Source of the DNA: CAZTTG01 sp964615935
GTDB taxonomy: Bacteria > Planctomycetota > UBA1135 > GCA-002686595
Reading direction: 5' to 3'
DNA: 64,000 nt
Assembly: GCA_964615935.1 (NCBI GenBank)
Contig: CAZTTG010000028.1
Span: forward strand, 1 to 64,000
Shown here: positions 10,034-18,171 of the stretch, piece by piece
How the letters are laid out: every line of letters starts with the position of its first letter
How positions within the stretch are numbered: position 1 is the stretch's first letter
Translations under genes and position numbers: made by a program
The notes under the pieces: model-generated
The model's database searches: none
Told to the model about the DNA's origin: nothing
The model's input: only the letters and a program-made list of their open reading frames with translations

Positions 10034-12472
10034 TCAGCGCTCGCCTCCTTCCCACACGATGTCCGCATCGGGGCCCTCGCCGCCGGGGGCCCCGTCGCGG
10101 CCCCAGGAGAGGAGGGTGTATCCGCCCTCCGACGTCGAGGGCGGCTCGAAGAAGTAGGGATTGCCCCAGGGGTCGAGGAGTACGTCGGGTGGGCCGTCCA
10201 GGTAGCTGGCTCCCTGCGCGTCCGGCATCCGCAGAATCTCGAGGGAGTCCGGGAAGGACCCCGCGTTGTTGATCGAGTACCGCTCGATGCCGCTCCCGAT
10301 CCTGGCCATTTCCGCCATGGCGGACGCCTCCTCGGCCTGGGCCATGGCCCGGTCGGCGGCCATGTCCATCCGCGGCGCCACCAGGGCGGCCACCGTGCCC
10401 ACGATCAGCGCGGGCGCCTCGGGGCCGAGCGAGGACTCGACGTGCAGGTGGGCCCCGCCCTCCGCCGGCCGCAGCTCGTACACGCTGGGCTCGAAGAAGC
10501 GGGTGAGGAGCTCCGGCTCGGGCAGGGCGGCGGGATCGAAGGGGAGCTGGTCCGCTCCGCCTCCGGCCATGCCCATGATGCCGAGCAGGCCCCGCGCCGA
10601 GCGGTAGATGCCGCCGAAGAGGCCGCCCCAGTCCAGGTAGCCCACCAGGCTCGCGCCCTCGGCCGGGCGGATGTCGCCCGCGGCCAGGGGGTGGGTCGCC
10701 TCGGGCAGGCCCTGGGCCATCCGCCGGATCTCCTTCTTGGCGAAGCCGGCCGAGAGGGTGACGAGCAGGCGGTCGTGTAGGATCACGGCCGTGGGGGTGG
10801 GCGCCGCGCCCGCCATGGGGCCGTCGGAGAGCCCCGGGATGATGGGCTTGAACACCCAGTACGGCGTGCCCCGGTAGGACTTGGAATCGGCCTCGACGCT
10901 CCCGGCGGCCACCTCGGTCAGGAAGGCGACCAGCTCCTCCAGGGTCTCGGCCACGGCCGCGGGCGACTCGAGCTCGAAGAGCAGGCCCATGCGGGGTTGG
11001 GCCATCAGGGTCGTGATCGGCGCCATGTAGCCGGCCGCGCCCGGTCCCAGCTGGGCCAGGAAGTCGCGCTCGACGTGGAAGCCGTGACCCTCGAGCGGGT
11101 ACGCGAGCATGGCCTCGTACTCGGCGAGGCCGTCCTGGCCGCCGAAGGCCTCGACCAGGCCGCGCAGGGCCGGCGCGGGGTCCATGGAGGTGGCGAAGAC
11201 GGCCACGGCATCCCCGGGGACCAGGGGCCACAGGCTCTCGGGCACGGCCCCGCCGGTGATCCCCCAGGCGCCGCCGGCCGAGGTCTCCTCACCGCTGGCG
11301 AGGAAGACGTCGGTGCGGAAGGTGCTCTCCACCAGCTCCTCGCGCCAGGCGATCCGGCCGGCCCCCTTCACGGGGCTGGGGGCGTTCATGGCCTCCTCGC
11401 CCAGGGACATGGCGGCGAAGAGCGGCCAGGGATCGACGCCCAGCCAGCCGGCGGCCACCGTCACCCCGCCGGCCTCGGGCAGCTTCGAGCGGGTCTCGCC
11501 GAAGGCGGAGCTCGCGGCCAGGCTCGCGGCCGCGCCGGCCTTGCGGCCCAGCACCGGCTCGGGCTCCACGGCGGTGCCCATTCCGAAGACCAGGTGTTGA
11601 TCGGCGAGCAGCGCCCAAACGGGCGGGGCCCCTAGCCGTTCGGGTAGGGCGATGTGGCGCAGCTCACCGCCGAGGCCCGCGTGCTCGATGGCCCGCGGCT
11701 CGGAGACCTCGAGGCGGCCCCCCTCGAGGGCGGCGAGGATGAGGTTCAGGAGGGTCGCCGCGCTCTCCGCGCTCTCGAGCTCGACCGAGGCAATCACCCC
11801 CAGCCGGCTCAGGGCGTGGCCGACCAGGTCGGTCTCCGCCTCGCCGATCCAGTCCCAGGCGGTGAAGTCGGCGTCGAGCCCCTCGCCACCGGGCGCCCGG
11901 TCGGCGCCTCGGCAGAGGAGCTCGAAGTCCTCCTCGGTCGCCGTGTAGGCCCAGGGCGTTCCCCAGGGGTCGAGGGCGTCGTCCTCGGTCCAGCAATCCA
12001 GCTCGGAGAGGGCGGTCGGGGAGCGCCCCAGATTCTCCTCGCGAAAGGCCTCGATCCTCGCGGAGAGCCCCTCGAGCTGGCGCTCGGCGGCCAGCAGCCT
12101 CCCGCGCTCGACCCGGGCGAAGGCCTCGGCCTCCTGCCAGCCGCTGATCGAGAGGGAGACCGAGCGCACCGGCTCGAGCCAGGCCAGGAGCTCCTGCGCA
12201 GGCGAGCCCTCGAGCTCGAGCCCCATCATCCCCAGGGCTGGCCCGAACAGGTCTCCGGCATCGAGCTCGGTCGTGGCGAGCACCGCGGCGACCGCCTCGC
12301 GGACCTCCGGGTCGGCGATCATCTGCAGCACCGGGGCCGAGGGGTAGGCCTCCACCAGGGCGGCGACGTCGGGGATCTCGACGTAGACCTCCGCGCCCAC
12401 GGGGTGGAGGGCGGCGGGGTCCCCGACCTGGATCGCGGGGGGGAGCAGGAGCAGGCAGGACGAGAGGATCAT
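10034..12472 (-). CDS. Large exported protein with two GspG-like pseudopilin head modules
   Basis: This 812-residue protein begins with a signal peptide (MILSSCLLLLPPAIQ) and looks periplasmic or outer-membrane associated. Two segments closely resemble the C-terminal head of type II secretion major pseudopilin GspG: residues ~135-210, with DPWGTPWAY at 168 and a GADRAPGGEGLDADF end, and residues ~720-812, with FPDSLEIL, DPWGNPYFF at 767 and GAPGGEGPDADI at the end. The GGEGxDAD loop is the GspG calcium-binding region. No N-terminal pilin helix or prepilin peptidase site is present. The middle resembles DUF3352-like repeats seen in exported proteins of this group. ATG 12472 has AAGGA 7 bases upstream. 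Confidence 0.75.
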   Translation of the reverse strand: MILSSCLLLLPPAIQVGDPAALHPVGAEVYVEIPDVAALVEAYPSAPVLQMIADPEVREAVAAVLATTELDAGDLFGPALGMMGLELEGSPAQELLAWLEPVRSVSLSISGWQEAEAFARVERGRLLAAERQLEGLSARIEAFREENLGRSPTALSELDCWTEDDALDPWGTPWAYTATEEDFELLCRGADRAPGGEGLDADFTAWDWIGEAETDLVGHALSRLGVIASVELESAESAATLLNLILAALEGGRLEVSEPRAIEHAGLGGELRHIALPERLGAPPVWALLADQHLVFGMGTAVEPEPVLGRKAGAAASLAASSAFGETRSKLPEAGGVTVAAGWLGVDPWPLFAAMSLGEEAMNAPSPVKGAGRIAWREELVESTFRTDVFLASGEETSAGGAWGITGGAVPESLWPLVPGDAVAVFATSMDPAPALRGLVEAFGGQDGLAEYEAMLAYPLEGHGFHVERDFLAQLGPGAAGYMAPITTLMAQPRMGLLFELESPAAVAETLEELVAFLTEVAAGSVEADSKSYRGTPYWVFKPIIPGLSDGPMAGAAPTPTAVILHDRLLVTLSAGFAKKEIRRMAQGLPEATHPLAAGDIRPAEGASLVGYLDWGGLFGGIYRSARGLLGIMGMAGGGADQLPFDPAALPEPELLTRFFEPSVYELRPAEGGAHLHVESSLGPEAPALIVGTVAALVAPRMDMAADRAMAQAEEASAMAEMARIGSGIERYSINNAGSFPDSLEILRMPDAQGASYLDGPPDVLLDPWGNPYFFEPPSTSEGGYTLLSWGRDGAPGGEGPDADIVWEGGER

Positions 12473-12585
12473 GGGGTTTCCTTGGAAGTTGCTTTCTTGG
12501 CGGGCACGGGGGGGCCGGGCCCCGGCTCCCCGCGTGGCCACCGCGGGGACGGGGAAGGCCGCAAGCCGGATGGACCGAGAACGGG

Positions 12586-14043
12586 CTAGAGCCCGGCGAA
12601 CTCGCGCAGCTCGGCCTCGTGCTTGACGACCTCCTTCTGCAGGTCGCGGGCCGCCTCGGGGACCTTCTCCCCGGTCTTCAGGGCGTGCTTGAGGGCCGCG
12701 TGCTTCTCCCCCACCGGGACGCACTTGCCGTCGAGGATGAAGGCCACCACGAGGCCGGCCTGGGTGACCAGCTTGGCCGAGCCGGCCTCGCCCGCGCCGA
12801 CCGGGAAGGTGAAGATGCGCTCGAGCGGATCGAGCCCGCCCTGGCGGAGGAGGTTGTTGATCGACCACTCCCGGGTCCAGAGGGGGTTGCCGGCGGTGGC
12901 GTCGATGTAGTAGCGCTCCACGTAGGAAGCCGCTCCGTAGCGCATCCACAGCGGGAGCTGCTTCTCGGCCCAGAAGGCCCCGGAGGGGAACTGGCCGGTG
13001 GGGTTGGCCATGAAGCCCCTCATGGCCCGGGGGCTGGGATCGACCCCCTCGGCGTAGGCCTGACCCGCCGCGTGGCGCACGGCCAGGTTGCCCCAGCGCG
13101 GGCCGGCTTCGGTCGAGGCGTCCCAGTAGGTGCAGGCAGCGCCGGGGTGCTGGCCCGTCGTGAGGTCGATCCAGGACTCGCACAGGAAGGCGCTGTGGAA
13201 GGCCGAGTGGCCGCTCTGCTCGGGCTTGGGCTGGCTGGTGTTGCCGCCGGCGAAGGCGTTGTACTGGGTCTGACCGTTGAGGAGGATGACCGTGCGCGGC
13301 CCATCGGGCTTCTTGCCGAAGAAGCGCACCAGGTCCCGGTAGGAGGTCTCCATCCGGTCCAGCGCCCCCATGGTGGTCTCGCGGTCACAGGTGGAGAAGG
13401 CCACGAAGTGGTCGGTGGGGATCTTCCACCAGCGGCCGATCTGGGAGTGGTAGCGATCGGCCTCGTCCAGCGGCAACCACTGGTCGCCGCACTTCCACAG
13501 GCCCTTCTCGATCTTCTCGAAGTCGCCGGGCTCGATCCACTCGAGGTCCTGCAGTTTCCAGCCCTCCTCGATGCGCTGCTTCTCCTCCGGGCTGACCCAG
13601 CGGCCGTCGTCCATCTTGACCAGGCCCCGCTCGAGGTTGGGCCGGTCGGCGGCGTCCACCCACTCGTCCCCGAAGCGCACGAGGCCCTTGGCCTTCATGG
13701 CCTCCTCCTCCTTGTCCGCCTTGTAGGACTCGAGCTTCTTGGCGCTGGTGAACCATTTGCCGTCGTAGAAGACGTGGCCCATGAGCTCGTGCGCCTTGCG
13801 GTCCGAGTCGTCGAGCTTGAGGATCTTTCGCAGCACCGAGCGGCCTTCGCGCTCCAGGCCGTAGGCCAGGCAGTACTCGTGGACCTTCCACAGGGCCGGG
13901 AGGTCGTCTCCGGCCTCCTCCCGCATCTTCTCGTAGACCGCCTTGGGGTCCTTGTCCTGAACCAGGACGCTGGCGGGCTCGATGGGCTCCAGGGGGAGGG
14001 CGGGGGCCGCGAAGAGGGCTGTGAGCAGGACTGAGAGCATCAT
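12586..14043 (-). CDS. Exported protein with tryptophan repeats and a degenerate peptidase-like domain
   Basis: This 485-residue protein has a signal peptide after the double ATG (MMLSVLLTALFAAPALP). Residues ~95-205 hold four or five short repeats of the form G-x-x-x-x-D-G-x-W-V-x-x-E (YDGKWF, FGDEWV, DDGRWV, LQDLEW, CGDQWL). Residues ~225-450 read like a peptidase MA-type gluzincin domain: TVILLNGQTQYNAFAG, then VRHAAGQAYAEG where HExxH would be expected (His324), then LWMRYGAASYVE. The second zinc histidine and the catalytic Glu are missing, so it is probably not an active protease. A functional-looking relative is encoded at 47187-50561. It is divergent from the cyclophilin gene. Confidence 0.7.
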   Translation of the reverse strand: MMLSVLLTALFAAPALPLEPIEPASVLVQDKDPKAVYEKMREEAGDDLPALWKVHEYCLAYGLEREGRSVLRKILKLDDSDRKAHELMGHVFYDGKWFTSAKKLESYKADKEEEAMKAKGLVRFGDEWVDAADRPNLERGLVKMDDGRWVSPEEKQRIEEGWKLQDLEWIEPGDFEKIEKGLWKCGDQWLPLDEADRYHSQIGRWWKIPTDHFVAFSTCDRETTMGALDRMETSYRDLVRFFGKKPDGPRTVILLNGQTQYNAFAGGNTSQPKPEQSGHSAFHSAFLCESWIDLTTGQHPGAACTYWDASTEAGPRWGNLAVRHAAGQAYAEGVDPSPRAMRGFMANPTGQFPSGAFWAEKQLPLWMRYGAASYVERYYIDATAGNPLWTREWSINNLLRQGGLDPLERIFTFPVGAGEAGSAKLVTQAGLVVAFILDGKCVPVGEKHAALKHALKTGEKVPEAARDLQKEVVKHEAELREFAGL

Positions 14044-14398
14044 GGCTGTTCGATCCCGTTGGGCTTGAACGATCGGGGGCCCGCCCGGCGGGGGCCGGAG
14101 GGGCCTGGCCCGAGTGGAGTGAAGGGCGGCGCTGGCGGTGGGATCCAGGGGATCCGAGATCTTAACAAGCACCCCCGCCCCACCTGTAAGACTTGCCCGG
14201 AGCGGGGGGCCGATCCCCGTTGGCCGTCCCGGGATCGGGCGCAGGCGGGGCTCCCGTCACCCTTCTCCTGCCCGGGGGGCCCTCCTATAATGCGCGGCCC
14301 GATCTCGGCCCGGCTCCACCCGCCCGGCCCCCCTGGCGGGATCTCCCCGCTCCCAGGCCCCGCCCGGCGGGCCAGAACAGCTCAGAGCGCCCATCATC
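14044..14398. other. 355-base divergent intergenic region
   Basis: This lies between two divergently transcribed genes. I see no gene in it. It contains a perfect TATAAT at 14286-14291 reading toward the cyclophilin gene. On the other strand the only relatively AT-rich spot is GATCTTAACAAG near 14155-14168, which could hold a promoter for the leftward gene. No riboswitch-like or tRNA-like structure stands out. Confidence 0.6.
14286..14291 (+). promoter_or_regulatory. Perfect -10 hexamer upstream of the cyclophilin gene
   Basis: TATAAT lies 107 bases before the ATG. At 17-base spacing the -35 would be TTCTCC (14263-14268), a weak match. A long GC-rich leader of about 100 bases would result. 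Confidence 0.35.
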
Positions 14399-15499
14399 AT
14401 GGCCAAGAAGAAGCACAAGTCCGCCAGCGAGGTCACCATCGCCCCCCTGGCCGAGCCCTCCCCGCTCGAGACCTGGGTCGGGCGGTTCTGGAAGCCGGCG
14501 GCCCTCGTGGCCGTGGCGGTCACCGCCGTGATCCTCATCATGCAGAGCCGTCAGGCCGGCGCCCAGGCGGATCGCGAGGAGGGCTGGAACCGGCTCGCCT
14601 CCCTGGTCAGCCCCAACCCCCAGACCGGTCAGCCCGAGGGCGACCCGGGCGCCATCGCGGCGGCCGCCGACGAGCTCGCCGCCGGGGCGGTGGGACCCTG
14701 GATCCGGCTGGTCGAGGCCCTGAATCGCCAGGGCCAGCGGGACCTGGAGGGGGCCATCGGCGCCCTGCAGAGGATCGAGGCGGACTTCCCCGAGCACGCG
14801 CTGGTGTCGGAGCGGTACGCCTTCGAGGAGGAGGGCGAGCCCCTCTCGATCGTCGCCCACCACATCGCCGCCCTGCGGGCCCAGGTGGCCTGGGAGAACG
14901 AGCACCCCGAGGTCTTCAGGAACCCCCCCGTTCCCGATGGCGCGCCGCGGGTGAGGCTCGAGACGTCCAAGGGGGGCATCACCGTGGGCCTGTACGCGGA
15001 TGAGGCCCCGGGCCACGTCGAGAACTTCCTGACGCTCGTCGGCCAGGGCTACTACGACGGGCAGAAGTTCCACCGGGTCGTCCACGACCAGCTCGTCCAG
15101 GCCGGGGATCCGAACACGCGCGAGGGCGAGCGCGCCACCTGGGGGCAGGGCGGACCAGACCACACCGTGCCGCCCGAGGCCAACACGCTGAAGCACTTCG
15201 CCGGCGTGCTCGCGGCGGCCAAGAAGCCGGGAGAGAGGGAGAGCTCGGGCTCCCAGTTCTACTTCGCGACCGGTGACCTGCACTACCTGAACGGGGACCA
15301 CGTGGTCTTCGGCGCCGTGCTGGAGGGGATGGACGTCGTCCTCGCGATCGGCGAGGGCGCCACGGGTGAGTCCTCCGACCAGCCGCTCGATCCGGTGGAG
15401 ATCCAGTCCGCGACCATGCTCGGGCTGGAGGGGGCGCCCGAGCCCCCGCCGGAGGCGCCGGTCGAGGAGCCCGTCGGGGAGCCAGGCGGATCGGACTGA
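14399..15499 (+). CDS. Membrane-anchored cyclophilin-type peptidyl-prolyl isomerase
   Basis: This 366-residue protein has a lysine-rich start (MAKKKHKSASE), one membrane segment near residues 33-48, a helical linker, and a cyclophilin domain from about residue 182 to 345. Catalytic landmarks are present: FHRVV with the active-site Arg, QAGDP, and SSGSQFYFATGDLHYLNGDHVVFG. It would assist proline isomerisation in the periplasm. The C-terminal 25 residues are Pro/Glu-rich and disordered. The last-but-one motif differs somewhat from classical cyclophilins (H in FHRVVHDQLVQAGDP where P-G is usual). Confidence 0.88.
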   Translation: MAKKKHKSASEVTIAPLAEPSPLETWVGRFWKPAALVAVAVTAVILIMQSRQAGAQADREEGWNRLASLVSPNPQTGQPEGDPGAIAAAADELAAGAVGPWIRLVEALNRQGQRDLEGAIGALQRIEADFPEHALVSERYAFEEEGEPLSIVAHHIAALRAQVAWENEHPEVFRNPPVPDGAPRVRLETSKGGITVGLYADEAPGHVENFLTLVGQGYYDGQKFHRVVHDQLVQAGDPNTREGERATWGQGGPDHTVPPEANTLKHFAGVLAAAKKPGERESSGSQFYFATGDLHYLNGDHVVFGAVLEGMDVVLAIGEGATGESSDQPLDPVEIQSATMLGLEGAPEPPPEAPVEEPVGEPGGSD

Positions 15500-15574
15500 G
15501 CCCGCCCCGGGAATCCGACACGGGCCGCCGTTATTCGACACGCCGCGAACGGGGTCCAGAGGACTGTCCACGCC

Positions 15575-15603
15575 CCCAATATACCGCCCGGTACATATTT
15601 GGG
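15575..15603. terminator. AT-containing imperfect inverted repeat between convergent genes
   Basis: CCCAATATACC and GGTACATATTTGGG pair imperfectly around a 4-base loop (with bulges). It lies between the ends of the cyclophilin gene (+) and parB (-) and is the most AT-rich spot there. A bidirectional terminator is plausible, although no T-run follows. Confidence 0.35.
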
Positions 15604-15627
15604 CCCGGGAGCGCGGGCAGCGCCGGC

Positions 15628-16497
15628 CTACACCCTCTTCTTCGGTGCCAGGCGCTCGCAGATGCGGTCGAGCTCCTTGCGGTTGAAGTACTCGATCACC
15701 ACGCGGCCCTTGTAGCCCGGCTTGTTCTGGATGCTGACCTTCGCCCCCAGGCTCTCCCGCATGCGCCCCTCGACCTCGCCCACCCAGGCGGGGGGGCGGC
15801 GGCGCGCGCCCGCCCGGGCACCCGCGCCCCCTTCGGCCCGGGCGAGCTCCTCGCGCACCCGGCGCTCGACCTCGCGCACCGAGAGCTCGCGCCGCACCAC
15901 CACTCCGAGGAGCTTGAGGATGGCTCCGCGCCGCCGCAGTCCCAGCAGGGCCCGCGCGTGCCCCATGTCGATCAGCCCCCGCCGCAGGGCGTCCTGCGCC
16001 TCGTCGGGCAGCTCCAGGAGCCGCAGGTGGTTGGCCACGCTGGCGCGCTTCAGGCCCACCTTGGAGGCGACCTCCTCCTGGGTGATCCCGAGGGTGCTCA
16101 TCATGGAGCGATAGCCCTGCGCTCGCTCGAGGGGATCCAGGTCCTCGCGCTGCACGTTCTCGACCAGGGCCAGCTCGAGCATCTCGGCGTCTCCGACGCC
16201 CTCGCGGATCACGGCCGGGATCCCCGACAGCCCGGCCCGGCGGGCCGCCCTCCAGCGGCGCTCGCCGGAGATCAGCTCGTAGCCGCGGTCGACCTGGCGA
16301 ACCACTACCGGCTGCAGGATGCCGTGGGTGCGGATGCTCTCGGCGAGCTCCTCGATCGCCTCGGTGTCGAAGCGCCGGCGGGGCTGCTGCGGGTTGGGCC
16401 GGATCCGGTCCAGCGGCAGTTCCCGGCTCGTGCGCTCGTCCAGGTCGCTCCCGTCGGACAGGAGCGCGCCCAGTCCTCTTCCCAGCCTTCTCTCCAC
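15628..16497 (-). CDS. parB: Chromosome-partitioning protein ParB
   Basis: ParB loads onto parS sites and spreads as a CTP-dependent clamp for chromosome segregation. The 289-residue product starts VERRLGRGLGALL, typical of ParB, and shows the CTP-binding GERRWRAARRAG motif, ENVQREDLDP, and a helix-turn-helix around ITQEEVASKVGLKRASVANHL, followed by the C-terminal dimer domain. I chose GTG 16497, which has GGAG 6 bases upstream. The in-frame ATG at 16539 lies inside a parS site (product MFHVEH...) and has no ribosome-binding site. parA is not adjacent but lies 8 kb away at 24204. Confidence 0.93.
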   Translation of the reverse strand: MERRLGRGLGALLSDGSDLDERTSRELPLDRIRPNPQQPRRRFDTEAIEELAESIRTHGILQPVVVRQVDRGYELISGERRWRAARRAGLSGIPAVIREGVGDAEMLELALVENVQREDLDPLERAQGYRSMMSTLGITQEEVASKVGLKRASVANHLRLLELPDEAQDALRRGLIDMGHARALLGLRRRGAILKLLGVVVRRELSVREVERRVREELARAEGGAGARAGARRRPPAWVGEVEGRMRESLGAKVSIQNKPGYKGRVVIEYFNRKELDRICERLAPKKRV

Positions 16498-16522
16498 GGC
16501 GATCTCCGGGGCTCGGGTGCGG

Positions 16523-16538
16523 TGTTCCACGTGGAACA
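16523..16538. promoter_or_regulatory. parS site 1
   Basis: TGTTCCACGTGGAACA is a perfect 16-base palindrome and matches the bacterial parS consensus TGTTNCACGTGNAACA. It sits just upstream of parB, in its presumed 5' leader, so ParB binding could also repress its own gene. Confidence 0.9.
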
Positions 16539-16559
16539 TCGCCCGGCGCTGGCGCGGCG

Positions 16560-16575
16560 TGTTCCACGTGGAACA
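16560..16575. promoter_or_regulatory. parS site 2
   Basis: This is an identical copy of the 16-base palindrome, 37 bases from the first (centre to centre). Further out, TATCCT on the minus strand at 16604-16609 could be the -10 of parB, which would put both parS copies between promoter and start codon. Confidence 0.9.
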
Positions 16576-16739
16576 CCTCCCTCTCGCGCCCGCTGCCGCG
16601 GTCAGGATAGGTGAGGCCCTACCCGATGTCGAGTTGGAGCGCGCCCGCTCCACAACATGTGGCCGCCTCCGGGCTCCCGCTCACGAGCGGCCCGCAGGCC
16701 GCGCTGGACACCGCCCGGGTGCGAACCTAGAACCCTGTC

Positions 16740-17414
16740 GTGTTTGCATTTGCGGTACTCCGCTGGGTCCTCGCGCGAACCCTGCGGCAACCCCTGGCCT
16801 GGATCGCCCTGGCGGCCCTGGCCAGCCTGTGGCCGCTCTGGCTGGTCCTGCAACCCGATCGGCTGCTGATCACCCGTCCCACGGAGGCGGCCCAGCTCTC
16901 TTACGAAGTTGCATTTGTGGGCTCGCTGCTGGGCTCCTGCTTCGCGCTGGTCGCGCTGGCGCGGGGCCGGGCCGTCCTGGCCGAGCTGGGCGCGGGTCGG
17001 CGGCGCCTGGCGGAGTTCCTCGCCCTGCTCGCCACGGCCCTCCTGTTCCAGGCGGTCTGCCTGCTGCCCGCCCTGGGGCGCGCGGGCGAGACCGCCCCCT
17101 CCCTCGACCGGCTCCCCGCGCTGCTCCTGTGCGACCTGCACCTGGCGGCCCTGGCCCTGGTCCTCGCGAGGCTGCGGCTGCCGGCCGCCTCCCTGCCGAT
17201 CCTGCTCCTGGCCCTGGCCTGGATCCTGCCCGCCCTCGTCCCCTGGGCCGGGCCCGCCGGCCTCGCCGTGCAGCGCGTCCTGGATCCCGCCGGCCTCCTG
17301 CGTGGGGAATGGGGCGCCGCTGCGCCCGGTCGGCTCCCGCTGGTCGATATGATGCCGGCGGCCGCCCTGCTGCTCGCGGCCTGCCTGCTACCGAGCCCTC
17401 CGGCGCAACGATGA
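16740..17414 (+). CDS. Integral membrane protein of unknown function
   Basis: This protein of about 224 residues is mostly hydrophobic, with five to six membrane segments (for example residues 20-40, 58-78, 95-112, 130-165, 200-216). There is no recognisable motif; the size and shape resemble an ABC-2 type permease fragment, but that is a guess. The start is GTG 16740 and no strong ribosome-binding site is seen. Its stop overlaps the start of the phosphoesterase gene as ATGA, so the two are coupled. It is divergent from parB. Confidence 0.6.
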   Translation: MFAFAVLRWVLARTLRQPLAWIALAALASLWPLWLVLQPDRLLITRPTEAAQLSYEVAFVGSLLGSCFALVALARGRAVLAELGAGRRRLAEFLALLATALLFQAVCLLPALGRAGETAPSLDRLPALLLCDLHLAALALVLARLRLPAASLPILLLALAWILPALVPWAGPAGLAVQRVLDPAGLLRGEWGAAAPGRLPLVDMMPAAALLLAACLLPSPPAQR

Positions 17415-18145
17415 GATACGGCATCCTAGGGGACGTCCACGGCAACCTCTCGGCCCTCGAGAAGGTGCTCGCCCGTTTTCGCCAGGAGGGGGTCGACCGG
17501 GTCGTCTCGGTGGGGGACGTGGTGGGCTACGGGGCCGCTCCGCGAGAGTGCCTGCAGAGGATCCGGGAGCTGGACGCCGCGATGGTGCTGGGCAACCACG
17601 ACGCCGCCTGCATCGACCGCCTGGATCTGATGTACTTCAACAAGTACGCGCGGGAGGCGGTCCTGTGGACCCAGGGCGAGCTGGGGGAGCCCGACCGCGA
17701 GTGGCTCGGCTCCCTGCCCCTGACCCTGCACCTCGAGCACTGCTCGGTGGCCCACGGGACCCTGCACCGACCCGAGCTCTACGACTACATCCAGAGCCCC
17801 ACCGACGCGGACCCCTCCCTGGACGTCATGCCGCTGCCGGTGTGCTTCGTGGGCCACACCCACGTGCCGATCACCCTGCTGCGCCTGCGCGAGGACCCCA
17901 CCCGCACGGGCAACACCCGGGACAGCGAGGTCGACGTCGACGAGGCCTCCTGCGCCCTGGTCAACGTCGGCAGCGTCGGCCAGCCCCGCGACGAGGACCC
18001 CCGCGCGGCGTACTGCATCTACGACAGCGACCTGGGCAAGGTCTGGATCCGGCGGGTCGACTACGACATCGACCGGGAGGCGGAGCGGATCCACGCCGCC
18101 GGGCTGCCGGGGATGCTGGCGGATCGGCTGTACCTGGGGGTCTGA
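17411..18145 (+). CDS. Metallophosphoesterase (YfcE/ApaH-like fold)
   Basis: The 244-residue protein carries the full calcineurin-like metal-binding set: GDVHGN at the N-terminus, GDVVGYG, LGNHDA, a histidine in VAHGTLH, and GHTHVP. The product is a cytoplasmic dinuclear-metal phosphoesterase; substrates of such proteins range from phosphodiesters to dinucleotides and cannot be told apart here. It overlaps the preceding membrane protein gene by 4 bases and converges with the HPr-fusion gene. Confidence 0.88.
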   Translation: MRYGILGDVHGNLSALEKVLARFRQEGVDRVVSVGDVVGYGAAPRECLQRIRELDAAMVLGNHDAACIDRLDLMYFNKYAREAVLWTQGELGEPDREWLGSLPLTLHLEHCSVAHGTLHRPELYDYIQSPTDADPSLDVMPLPVCFVGHTHVPITLLRLREDPTRTGNTRDSEVDVDEASCALVNVGSVGQPRDEDPRAAYCIYDSDLGKVWIRRVDYDIDREAERIHAAGLPGMLADRLYLGV

Positions 18146-18171
18146 GGGCTCCCGCCCCCGCTCCGCCCGGC

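Noticed and set aside
14155..14168. Promoter for the leftward exported-protein gene at GATCTTAACAAG
   Set aside because: Only a 4/6 -10 match and no -35 at a suitable distance; mentioned only as an AT-rich spot.
16498..16539. ATG start of parB inside the parS palindrome (MFHVEH...)
   Set aside because: It has no ribosome-binding site and GTG 16497 gives a typical ParB N-terminus; the longer product cannot be fully excluded.
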